This document shows, one piece after another, positions 6,770 through 13,448 of a stretch of DNA of 15,280 bases; position 1 is the first letter of the stretch, and each line of letters starts with the position of its first letter. Below the pieces are notes generated by a model. That model was not told where the DNA came from, made no database searches, and was given only the letters and a program-made list of their open reading frames with translations. Location of the stretch: the NCBI GenBank assembly GCA_019422905.1, contig JAHZCM010000013.1, positions 1 to 15,280 of the forward strand, read 5' to 3'. The position numbers were made by a program, and so were the translations under genes. The stretch comes from Oscillospiraceae bacterium (GTDB taxonomy: Bacteria; Bacillota; Clostridia; Oscillospirales; Acutalibacteraceae).

Positions 6770-7711
6770 TTGACGGATTTTGGGCAGGTAAACGCGGATT
6801 GGACCGAAATTGCGGTCACGATTCGCGCGGAGGATACGGACCGCGCAGGCGACATTGCGCAGATGGTCGTGCCCTACGGCATTTATATTGAGGATTATTC
6901 GCATTTAGAAGAAGAGGCGATGGAAATTGCCCACATTGACCTCATTGACGAGGAGCTGCTGAAAAAGGACCGCACAAAGAGCGTGATACACGTGTACATC
7001 AGCCCGGAGGAGAACCCTGCCGAGGCGGTTTCCTTCCTCACGGAGCGCTTTGCGGCGGAGGGAATCTGGAATGAGATCACCTCGGCGAACTGTGCGGAGG
7101 AGGACTGGATCAACAATTGGAAGAAGTATTTCAAGCCGATTCCGGTCGGCGAGCGCCTGCTCGTCCGCCCGATGTGGGAGGACGAATATGAGGCGGGAGA
7201 CCGCGTTGTGCTGCACCTGGAGCCGGGCCTCGCGTTCGGCACGGGCACGCACGAGACGACGCGGCTCTGTATGGAGCTGCTCGAAAAATATGTAAATCCC
7301 GGCGACACGATGCTGGATATGGGCTGCGGCAGCGGGATTCTGTCCGTTGCGGGTCTCCTGCTCGGCGCAGGCAGCGCCGTCGGCGTGGATATCGACGCGC
7401 TTGCCGTCAAGACGGCGGTGGCAAACGCGGAGGTCAACGGCGTCGGGGAGCGGTTTACCGGCATCTGCGGAAATCTTGCGGAAAAGGTTTCCGGCCGCTT
7501 TGACCTTGTCGTCGCCAACATTGTCGCGGATATCGTCATTTTGCTGACGAAGGATGCGCCGCGCTTCATGAAGCCCGATACGGTCTATATCATGAGCGGT
7601 ATCATTGACACGCGCGAGGACGACGTGCTTGCATGCCTCGCAGAAAAATTCGAGCTGATCGACCGCCGCGAGGAAAAGGGCTGGGTCGCGCTCGCGGCGA
7701 AGCTGAAATGA
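6770..7711 (+). CDS. prmA: Ribosomal protein L11 methyltransferase
   Basis: This enzyme uses S-adenosylmethionine to methylate ribosomal protein L11 in the cytoplasm. A small N-terminal substrate domain (DWTEIAVTIRAEDTD onward) is followed by the linker WINNWKKYFKPIPVG, the family signature PGLAFGTGTHETT at about residues 151-164, SAM-binding motif I (DMGCGSG, about 182-188) and VVANIVADI at about 247-255, where PrmA proteins have the N-I-L/V-A catalytic-site motif. The frame is open from a TTG at 6740, but AGGAG at 6755-6759 lies inside that extension, so the TTG at 6770, ten bases after the ribosome site, is preferred (313 residues); the GTG at 6761 is too close to the site. The stop overlaps the vanZ-like start by four bases. 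Firmicutes prmA is often beside dnaJ and rsmE; that context is absent here. Confidence 0.95.
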   Translation: MTDFGQVNADWTEIAVTIRAEDTDRAGDIAQMVVPYGIYIEDYSHLEEEAMEIAHIDLIDEELLKKDRTKSVIHVYISPEENPAEAVSFLTERFAAEGIWNEITSANCAEEDWINNWKKYFKPIPVGERLLVRPMWEDEYEAGDRVVLHLEPGLAFGTGTHETTRLCMELLEKYVNPGDTMLDMGCGSGILSVAGLLLGAGSAVGVDIDALAVKTAVANAEVNGVGERFTGICGNLAEKVSGRFDLVVANIVADIVILLTKDAPRFMKPDTVYIMSGIIDTREDDVLACLAEKFELIDRREEKGWVALAAKLK

Positions 7712-8280
7712 GTCTCAGCGGGATTTTTCTCTACAGCGCGCGGGCGGCGGCCTTTGCCATACCCTTCGGCACGGCCTGGGCGGTCGTTTTTGCGCTGCGG
7801 CGCAGGCGGCGCGGCGAAGCGTTCAGCCGCACGCAGTTTTGGAGCGCCTTGCTTTTTGCGATGTATCTTGCGGCGCTCGTGCAGATCACCGTTATCCGCG
7901 ACTGGGGCGCGTTCTTTGCGTTTGCGTCGCGCCCGCATACGATGGCAACCGTACAGTCGGTTCCGCTGAAAACGACGCTGGACACGCTGCAGGACGGGCT
8001 TTGGCCGTTTTTTTACCATGTGGCCGGCAATATGATCTGGTTTGTTCCACTCGGCCTGCTCGGTGCGGCGGCATACCCGAAGCTCCGGCACTGGCGAGTT
8101 TTGCTGTCTGTGGCGGCCGGTCTTTCCTTTGCGATTGAGATTTTGCAGTGGTGCTTTGCAACGGGCGTCAGCGACGTGGACGACGTTCTGCTCAATACGG
8201 TGGGCGCGGCGTTCGGTCTGCTGCTTTGGCAATTGGCAATACGGACAAGATGCGGGAGAAAGAAAGGGTGCGAACGATGA
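7708..8280 (+). CDS. VanZ-family membrane protein
   Basis: This is a predicted integral membrane protein of about 190 residues with four hydrophobic segments. VanZ-family signatures are present: GNMIWFVPLG at about residues 107-116, an acidic-aromatic helix FAIEILQW near 140, and GVSDVDDVLLNTVGAAFG near 153-170. Family members include VanZ, linked to low-level teicoplanin resistance, but most VanZ-like proteins in Clostridia have no known function and no resistance role should be assumed. The ATG overlaps the prmA stop (ATGA), which points to translational coupling; the same frame is open further upstream inside prmA, but that part is antisense to nothing useful and reads through prmA codons. 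The chain ends in a basic tail (RTRCGRKKGCER). No van genes are nearby. Confidence 0.87.
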   Translation: MSLSGIFLYSARAAAFAIPFGTAWAVVFALRRRRRGEAFSRTQFWSALLFAMYLAALVQITVIRDWGAFFAFASRPHTMATVQSVPLKTTLDTLQDGLWPFFYHVAGNMIWFVPLGLLGAAAYPKLRHWRVLLSVAAGLSFAIEILQWCFATGVSDVDDVLLNTVGAAFGLLLWQLAIRTRCGRKKGCER

Positions 8281-8378
8281 TATGCACCGCTCCGGAGGAC
8301 GGAGGCACATGGCATCGCGCCTTAAAATTGTAAAACCGTGGGGTATTGCGCAGACAGAAAAAGGAAGGGACGATTCAA

Positions 8379-9623
8379 ATGAAAGCAGAATTTCATATGG
8401 CAAACCGGCAGCGGCTGTACGCCCAGATGGCGGACGGCAGCGCCGCGGTGTTTTTCTCCGGCCATGCGCCGCGCCAGTCGGCGGACGCGTACTATACGTT
8501 TTTCACAAACCGGAATTTCCTGTACCTGACCGGCATCCGCTTTGCGGGGCTGGCGCTCATGGCGGTGAAAGCCGGCGGCACGGTGCGGGAAACAATCTAT
8601 ATTCTCCCGCCGGATCTTCTGAAAGAGCGCTGGACGGGCCGCCGCCCGAAGGCGGACGAGGTGCTCGCGCAGTCCGGTGTTTCGGATATCCGCTTTATGG
8701 AGGATTTTGACACGGACTTCCATAAAATTATGGCTTCGGGCGATGTGAGCCGCCTGTATCTCGACCTCTACCGCCACACGCCGGACGAAGCCCCGGATGA
8801 GGCGCATCAGCTTGCGCACCGCGTGCAGGCGGGATATCCGTTTGTCACGGTGGAAAATATTTTGCCCGCGCTCAAGCGCCTGCGCACGCTGAAGGCGCCG
8901 TGCGAGATCGACGCGATGCGCCGCGCAATGACCGTCACGCGCGAGGGTATCCTGCGTATGATGCGCGCTTCCCGTCCGGGTATGTATGAGTACGAATACA
9001 AGGCGGAGTTTGATTACGCGCTGACAAGTGCGGGCGTGCTGGAGCCCGCGTTCCATTCGATCATCTCGGCGGGCGAAAACAACTTCTGCATCCACTACGA
9101 CAGCTACATGGGGCAGGCGAAGGACGGCGATATGATTCTGAATGACGTCGGCGCGCAGTGGGACGGCGAATGCAACGACGTCTCCCGCGGCTGGCCATGC
9201 AACGGAAGGTTTTCCAAAGAGCAGCGCGCGCTGTACGAATGCGCGCTGAACACTTCGAACTACATGTTTTCGATCATCAAGCCCGGCATGCTGATGGATG
9301 ATGTGGATAAAACCGCGCGGCGCTACTGCTATGAGCAGCTTAAAAAGCTCGGCCTGCTCTCGTCGTATGACGATATCGGCAAATACATGTGGCACGGCGG
9401 CGCGCACCATGTCGGTTATGACGTGCATGACGTGGTGGACGCGCTCGGCAAGCCGATTCAGCCGAACATGGTCTTCTGCGTCGATATCGGCATTTATGTG
9501 GAGGATTGGGGCATCGGCTTCCGCGTGGAGGATAACTGCCTTGTCACGCCAGCCGGCTGCGAGAACCTCTCCGCGTCGGTCCCGCGCACAATTGAAGATA
9601 TCGAGGCGGTCATGCGGAAATGA
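8379..9623 (+). CDS. M24 peptidase, aminopeptidase P (Xaa-Pro) type, atypical metal site
   Basis: This is a cytoplasmic protein with the creatinase/aminopeptidase P plan: an N-terminal domain (to about residue 170, with the motif FFTNRNFLYLTGI) and a C-terminal pita-bread domain. Ligands of the two-metal site can be followed: Asp256 (NDVG), Asp267 (CNDVSR), His343 (HGGAHHVGYDVHD) and Glu384 (RVEDN). The remaining ligand, a glutamate in the EPG motif of the family, is Asp369 here (CVDIGIY). The family removes an N-terminal residue ahead of proline; activity of this variant is uncertain. The ATG at 8379 follows GGAAGGG by nine bases; an in-frame ATG at 8346 lacks a ribosome site. It sits 98 bases after the VanZ-like gene with no clear promoter of its own, so co-transcription from prmA is likely. 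Confidence 0.88.
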   Translation: MKAEFHMANRQRLYAQMADGSAAVFFSGHAPRQSADAYYTFFTNRNFLYLTGIRFAGLALMAVKAGGTVRETIYILPPDLLKERWTGRRPKADEVLAQSGVSDIRFMEDFDTDFHKIMASGDVSRLYLDLYRHTPDEAPDEAHQLAHRVQAGYPFVTVENILPALKRLRTLKAPCEIDAMRRAMTVTREGILRMMRASRPGMYEYEYKAEFDYALTSAGVLEPAFHSIISAGENNFCIHYDSYMGQAKDGDMILNDVGAQWDGECNDVSRGWPCNGRFSKEQRALYECALNTSNYMFSIIKPGMLMDDVDKTARRYCYEQLKKLGLLSSYDDIGKYMWHGGAHHVGYDVHDVVDALGKPIQPNMVFCVDIGIYVEDWGIGFRVEDNCLVTPAGCENLSASVPRTIEDIEAVMRK

Positions 9624-9681
9624 GCTGCGCGGTACGCAAAGGGCTGCGGCAGAGGGGCATGAGAAAGAAAGGGGAAGAAAA

Positions 9682-10728
9682 ATGAAGCTGATTTTGCCCG
9701 AACGGATCTCGGAGGAAATGTACCGCGCGTATATCGCAGACTGGGGCGCGGAGCGGATATTTCCCGCCGCGTCGGATCCGAAAGGGAAAGACTATGCGGA
9801 GTGGCTGCGCGACCGCGTGAAAGGGCGCACGATTGTGCCGCCGCATCTGGTGCCCGCCACGCTGCTTTTTATGGTGGACGATGCGGAGACGAAGATCATC
9901 GGCGGCATTGACATTCGTCACCGGCTCAACGATTATCTGCTGGAATTCGGCGGGCATATCGGCTACGGCGTCGTGCCAAGCGAGCGGGGCAAGGGCTATG
10001 CGAAGGAGCAGCTGCGCCTTGCACTGCCCGTCGCCAAGTCGCTCGGCATTTCCCGTGCGCTGATTACCTGCAACGACTGGAACACGGCTTCCGCGCGGAC
10101 CATTGAGGCGTGCGGCGGCGTACTGGAGGACCGGCGCGAGGAGGACGGAGCGGTTTTCCGCCGCTACTGGATCGACATTCCGCTCAAAACACTGGAAACG
10201 GAGCGGCTCCTTCTGCGCCAATGGACGATGGACGACGTGGACGACATGTACGCCTATGCGCAGAATCCGAAGATCGGCCCGGCGGCGGGCTGGAAGCCGC
10301 ATGAAAGCCGTGAGGAATCTGAAGGAGTTGTAAAAAGCTGGCTTCAAAGTCCGGAGGTCTGGGCGATAGAGGAAAAGGCCTCCGGTCGCGTGATCGGCTC
10401 TATCGGCCTGCATAAGGGCGCTGCGCGCTCGAATCCGTTTGCCCGGATGATCGGCTACGTGCTCCGCGAGGAAAGCTGGGGAAAAGGGTATATGCCTGAA
10501 GCGGTGCGCTGCATGACGCAGTTTGCATTTGAAGAACTTTGTATGGACGTGCTTTCCATTCAGCATTATGAATTTAACAAGCAGTCCCGCCGCGTCATTG
10601 AAAAATGCGGGTATACGTTGGAGGGAACGCTGCGCCGCGCGTCGTCGATTTTCGACGGCTCCGTGCACGACTGCTGGATGTGGTCGATGCTGCGGGAGGA
10701 ATATTTTGCGGCAAAGCACGCGGAATAA
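9682..10728 (+). CDS. Tandem GNAT acetyltransferase (two fused domains)
   Basis: This 348-residue protein holds two complete GNAT folds, which use acetyl-CoA to acetylate small molecules or proteins. The N-terminal domain (about 1-168) has the acetyl-CoA loop GVVPSERGKGYAKE near residues 96-109 and ends NTASARTIEACGG, as in stand-alone YjcF/COG3981-like proteins. The C-terminal domain (about 174-345) opens with LETERLLLRQWT, the classical start of RimJ/RimL-type enzymes, and carries REESWGKGYMPEA near 262-274 and NKQSRRVIEKCGY. Both pyrophosphate loops keep the R/Q-x-x-G-x-G pattern, so both domains could bind acetyl-CoA. The ATG follows AAAGGGG by seven bases. The frame stays open far upstream, but that part is a shadow of the M24 gene. 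No stop or frameshift lies at the junction, so this is a real fusion. Substrate unknown. Confidence 0.9.
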   Translation: MKLILPERISEEMYRAYIADWGAERIFPAASDPKGKDYAEWLRDRVKGRTIVPPHLVPATLLFMVDDAETKIIGGIDIRHRLNDYLLEFGGHIGYGVVPSERGKGYAKEQLRLALPVAKSLGISRALITCNDWNTASARTIEACGGVLEDRREEDGAVFRRYWIDIPLKTLETERLLLRQWTMDDVDDMYAYAQNPKIGPAAGWKPHESREESEGVVKSWLQSPEVWAIEEKASGRVIGSIGLHKGAARSNPFARMIGYVLREESWGKGYMPEAVRCMTQFAFEELCMDVLSIQHYEFNKQSRRVIEKCGYTLEGTLRRASSIFDGSVHDCWMWSMLREEYFAAKHAE

Positions 10729-10755
10729 AGCGGCTGAAGCCGAAGAATCACGGGG

Positions 10756-10789
10756 CGGCATCTTCCGAAACGCTCTTCGCGGGATGCCG
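10756..10789 (+). other. Intercistronic hairpin next to the HD-gene ribosome site
   Basis: 10756-10764 (CGGCATCTT) pairs with 10781-10789, using two G-U pairs at its inner end; after a C/C mismatch 10766-10769 pairs with 10776-10779. There is no T-tract. The stem ends two bases before the ribosome site AAAGGA (10792-10797) of the HD gene, so it could affect translation or mRNA processing. Confidence 0.45.
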
Positions 10790-10805
10790 GGAAAGGATGA
10801 AAATC

Positions 10806-11294
10806 ATGACGAATCTCTATACGCTGATTGCTAAAATGATCGAATACGAGGACGGCTGCGTGGAGCGCGTCAACCATTTCCTGAAGGTCTTTGCATTCGC
10901 AAAAACGATTGCGGAGGGCGAAGGGATTGACGGCGAGACGCAGGAAATTCTGGAAGCGGCGGCCGTTACGCACGATATCGGCATCCGTGTCTGCTTCGAG
11001 AAATACGGGAACTGTGACGGCAAGCATCAGGAGGCGGAGGGGCCCGCCCTTGCCGCTGCGATGCTGCCCCTGTGCGGCTATACGCCTGCGCAGACGGAGC
11101 GCATCTGTTACCTGATCGGCCATCACCACACGTATACGGGGATCGACGGCGTGGACTACCAGATCCTTGTGGAGGCGGATTTCCTGGTCAATATCTTCGA
11201 AAGCGGCATGGAGCAGGAGGGGGCGCGCAAGGTGCGCGACAATATCTTCAAGACGAAGACCGGACGCAAGCTGCTGACGGATTTGTATCTTTAA
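10806..11294 (+). CDS. HD-domain protein (putative metal-dependent phosphohydrolase)
   Basis: This small 162-residue cytoplasmic protein has an HD fold. The motif residues are His24 (VNHFLKV), His56-Asp57 (THDIG), His106-His108 (GHHHTY) and an aspartate in VEADFLVNI, which match the H...HD...H...D ligand order of HD hydrolases that act on nucleotides or related phosphoesters. The ATG at 10806 is preferred because AAAGGA lies eight bases upstream; an ATG at 10797 overlaps that site. The gene is last in the prmA run, 77 bases after the GNAT gene, with a hairpin in the gap. No partner domain (ppGpp synthetase or GGDEF) is attached. Substrate unknown. Confidence 0.85.
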   Translation: MTNLYTLIAKMIEYEDGCVERVNHFLKVFAFAKTIAEGEGIDGETQEILEAAAVTHDIGIRVCFEKYGNCDGKHQEAEGPALAAAMLPLCGYTPAQTERICYLIGHHHTYTGIDGVDYQILVEADFLVNIFESGMEQEGARKVRDNIFKTKTGRKLLTDLYL

Positions 11295-11338
11295 TTCTGG
11301 ATGTTTTTAACAGATAATTTTTGATTGGAAATAAATAT

Positions 11339-11367
11339 TTGACGGTATGTTGAAATGGTGCTATACT
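11339..11367 (+). promoter_or_regulatory. Sigma-A promoter of the carboxylesterase gene
   Basis: TTGACG (11339-11344), a 17-base spacer and TATACT (11362-11367) match sigma-A at five of six positions in each box. Transcription would begin near 11374, so the in-frame ATG at 11347 lies upstream of the start and cannot be used from this promoter; this supports the ATG at 11425. Confidence 0.82.
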
Positions 11368-11405
11368 ATAAACAATTGGTTTATAAGAAGCACCATTTTT
11401 ATTTT
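11353..11405 (+). promoter_or_regulatory. Nested dyad: candidate operator and upstream-operon terminator
   Basis: Outer arms 11353-11361 (AAATGGTGC) and 11390-11398 are exact complements; inner arms 11367-11373 (TATAAAC) and 11379-11385 are also exact, around AATTG. The inner dyad covers the expected transcription start of the esterase gene, as a repressor site would. RNA coming through from the HD gene could fold the whole structure (9 bp, internal loop 5/4, 7 bp) followed by the T-rich run 11396-11405, a terminator-like arrangement. RNA from the local promoter would start inside the dyad and could not form it. Confidence 0.6.
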
Positions 11406-11424
11406 AAGGAGTTGTGATTTTGTA

Positions 11425-12987
11425 ATGGCGAGAGAATTTTTGTGTACGAAGACAGAGCCTGTTGTGGAAACCAAGGCGGGCAAGCTGCGCGGCTTCCGTT
11501 TGGACGGAACCTATATTTTCCACGGCATCAAATACGCGGATGCAAAACGCTTCCAGCAGCCCGAGCCGGTGAAGCCCTGGAAGGGCATCAAAAACGCGCT
11601 GGCCTACGGCTACGTCTGCCCGATGCTTAAGCAGGACGAGCCGAACAACGAGCTGATGGTTCCGCACCGCTATTGGCCGCTCGATGAGAACTGCCAGTAT
11701 CTGAACATCTGGACGCAGTCCATCGACCCGAAGGCGAAAAAGCCCGTGCTGGTCTGGCTGCACGGCGGCGGCTTTGCGGCCGGCTCCTCGATAGAGCACG
11801 TTGCATATGAGGGCGAAAATATGAGCAAATATGGCGATGTGGTGGTGGTGTCGCTAAACCATCGCCTGAATATCCTCGGCTATCTCGACCTTTCCCCGTT
11901 TGGTGAGAAGTACGCGAATTCCGGAAACGCGGGCAGCGCGGATATGGTTGCGGCGCTCCAGTGGATTCACGACAACATCGAGAACTTCGGCGGCGACCCG
12001 GAAAATGTCACGCTGTTCGGCCAGTCCGGCGGCGGTATGAAGGTTTGGACGCTGATGCAGACCCCCGCGGCGGACGGCCTGTTCCATAAGGGCGTTGTGC
12101 AGAGCGGCTGCATTGACGGTACACTCGACCTCTCAAAATCGGGCGGTACGGCGATCGTCACGGCGCTGATGGAGGAGCTGGGTATTGCGGATGTGGAAGC
12201 GCTTGAAACGATTCCCTATGCACAGCTCGCCGAGGCCTATAACAAGGTCATGCCGGAGGTCGCAAAGACAGGGGCATATGTCGGCGGCAACCCGATGCCG
12301 AACGACTGGTATCTCGGCGATCCGTGCGTCGTAGGCTTTACGGAGCACGCGAAAACCATCCCGGTCATGGTCGGCACGGTGCTCGGCGAATTCTCCTTTA
12401 TGCCCGCGCTTTCGCCGGAGGAGAAAGCCGATACGGCCCTGATTGAGGCAAAGATCAAAAAGATGTATGGGGAGCATGCGGAGGAGTTGACCGAGCTGTT
12501 CCGGAAAACCTATCCGGATAAGGACATCAGCGACGTGTTGTTTATGGACTCCATTTTCCGTGCGCCGTCCATTGACTTTATCCAGAAAAAGGCGCAGCAT
12601 CCGGAGAGCGGCACCTATTCCTATATGTTCACCTATACGTTCCCGTATGATGGCGGCCATATTGCGTGGCACTGCAGCGAGATCCCGTTTGTTTTCCACA
12701 ATACAAGCCTTGTGGCGGCGTTCAACGAGGAGGGCGTGACCGACCTGCTCGAAAAGCAGATGTGCGACGCATGGCTGAATTTCGCCCGTACCGGTAAGCC
12801 CTCAAGCGAAGATCTGCCGGATTGGCCGGTCTGCACGGCGGACGATGAGGCCACCATGGTCTTTGATAAGCACTGCGAGGTTCGCCACAACTACGACCAC
12901 GCGCTGGTGGCTTTGCACAAGAAAGCCGTGCCGCCGTTCAGCCTTGACGGCGGGGACGGAGAAGAAGAGCAGAAGATCCAGCACTGA
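11425..12987 (+). CDS. Carboxylesterase, type B (para-nitrobenzyl esterase-like)
   Basis: This is an alpha/beta-hydrolase that cleaves carboxylic esters. The 520-residue length and motifs match bacterial type-B carboxylesterases: oxyanion-hole HGGG at residues 113-116 (LVWLHGGGF), nucleophile Ser201 in GQSGG, acid Glu322 in LGEFSF, and His416 in WHCSEIPFVFHN. The catalytic triad is therefore intact. There is no signal peptide, so it is probably cytoplasmic. The ATG at 11425 lies 13 bases after AAGGAG, a rather long gap, but no other in-frame start is available downstream of the promoter. It has its own promoter and dyad and is the only gene of its transcript. Beside sugar genes, a role in removing acyl groups from imported sugars is possible but unproved. 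The extreme C-terminus is a Gly/Glu-rich tail. Confidence 0.93.
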   Translation: MAREFLCTKTEPVVETKAGKLRGFRLDGTYIFHGIKYADAKRFQQPEPVKPWKGIKNALAYGYVCPMLKQDEPNNELMVPHRYWPLDENCQYLNIWTQSIDPKAKKPVLVWLHGGGFAAGSSIEHVAYEGENMSKYGDVVVVSLNHRLNILGYLDLSPFGEKYANSGNAGSADMVAALQWIHDNIENFGGDPENVTLFGQSGGGMKVWTLMQTPAADGLFHKGVVQSGCIDGTLDLSKSGGTAIVTALMEELGIADVEALETIPYAQLAEAYNKVMPEVAKTGAYVGGNPMPNDWYLGDPCVVGFTEHAKTIPVMVGTVLGEFSFMPALSPEEKADTALIEAKIKKMYGEHAEELTELFRKTYPDKDISDVLFMDSIFRAPSIDFIQKKAQHPESGTYSYMFTYTFPYDGGHIAWHCSEIPFVFHNTSLVAAFNEEGVTDLLEKQMCDAWLNFARTGKPSSEDLPDWPVCTADDEATMVFDKHCEVRHNYDHALVALHKKAVPPFSLDGGDGEEEQKIQH

Positions 12988-13107
12988 GCGGATACCTTGA
13001 CGGCGGGACCGTGGGCCGCTCTTCGGGCTCTGCTGCGCCGGAAAGGCAAGAAGCATAGCGAACCGTGTGCTGCCATGCCCTTGAGCGGCGGCACAGCTTG
13101 CGTCTGA

Positions 13108-13145
13108 TAAAAAGAAGGCCCGGAGGATTTCCTTCGGGCCTTCTT
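13108..13145 (-). terminator. Strong hairpin terminator between convergent genes
   Basis: 13112-13126 pairs with 13131-13145 (15 bp, one G-U) around ATTT. On the - strand a TTTTT run follows the stem (A-tract 13109-13113), so it should stop leftward transcripts. On the + strand the tail TTCTTCC could give weaker termination of esterase mRNA. Confidence 0.78.
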
Positions 13146-13147
13146 CC

Positions 13148-13370
13148 GCTCAACGGCGCTGTAAATCAAAACCTGTGGCTTCACCGGAGGCTTGCGCTAC
13201 GGAATGGACATCTCCGCTTCGTATGCGCCAAACCATGGACACCTTTCGTTTTTGAAACCTCCTGTGGTTTGTGCTTCGGTAGTCGGAGCGCTTCCTGAAT
13301 CGGCTCGGAGCTTTCTTTTTTGTCCGTATCGATATGAGCTTATTCTCCTGTGCAGCCACCTGCTCAACGG
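13148..13370. repeat. 9-bp direct repeat flanking 205 bases
   Basis: GCTCAACGG occurs at 13148-13156 and 13362-13370 and matches no further on either side. A 9-bp flank is a size some insertion sequences leave as a target duplication, but the 205 bases between show no clear terminal inverted repeats and no transposase. Chance is possible. Confidence 0.3.
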
Positions 13371-13391
13371 GTGCTTGCGCAACCAAACGCA

Positions 13392-13427
13392 AGCAGCGGC
13401 CTCTCCGGAAATGGGGAGGCCGCTGCT
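13392..13427 (-). terminator. Hairpin after the TIM-barrel gene
   Basis: 13392-13403 pairs perfectly with 13416-13427 (12 bp), extended inward by one G-U and two G-C pairs around GGAAAT. It begins 21 bases after the TIM-barrel stop on the - strand. The tail TTGCGTTTGG is only partly T-rich, so it may terminate weakly or protect the mRNA 3' end. Confidence 0.65.
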
Positions 13428-13448
13428 GGTATGCGGAGTACCTTTATT

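Larger units (their letters stand above)
12988..13448. other. Non-coding stretch with hairpins and short repeats
   Basis: This 461-base gap lies between the convergent esterase and TIM-barrel genes. No convincing gene was found: several short frames are open on both strands but none combines a good start, ribosome site and recognisable protein. It holds two long hairpins (13112-13145, 13392-13427), a 9-bp direct repeat (GCTCAACGG at 13148-13156 and 13362-13370), GCTTGCG three times (13096, 13190, 13373), and an 8-bp inverted repeat TTGAGCGG/CCGCTCAA (13081-13088, 13146-13153). CCTTGACGGCGGG at 12995-13007 copies the esterase 3' end (12942-12954). A weak - strand promoter-like pair is TTGAGC/AATAAG (13362-13367, 13339-13344). 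Confidence 0.6.

Noticed and set aside
7708..8280. Reading the VanZ-like gene as glycopeptide resistance.
   Set aside because: VanZ-family proteins are widespread in Clostridia without van genes, and no vanHAX or vanRS homologue is in the window.
8277..8333. An 18-codon frame after the VanZ-like gene (MICTAPEDGG...), overlapping its stop by ATGA and preceded by AAAGGG.
   Set aside because: The overlap and ribosome site are suggestive of a small coupled gene, but nothing else supports it and its length is well within chance.
8310..8710. An ATG at 8310 with GGAGGACGGAGG just upstream, opening a frame that runs into the M24 gene.
   Set aside because: The ribosome site is good, but the frame overlaps most of the M24 N-terminal domain out of phase and its product is low-complexity Arg/Gly/Pro. 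The purine run may only be chance or aid upstream ribosomes.
8322..9428. A 368-codon - strand frame opposite the M24 gene, and a 383-codon one at 9610-10761 opposite the GNAT gene.
   Set aside because: Both are Arg/Val/His-rich shadows of well-supported + strand genes and have no family features.
13146..13391. A tRNA or known structured RNA in the non-coding gap.
   Set aside because: No T-arm GGTTCGANTC-like sequence or cloverleaf could be drawn; the 7-bp pair 13229-13235/13265-13271 is the best internal helix and is not enough.
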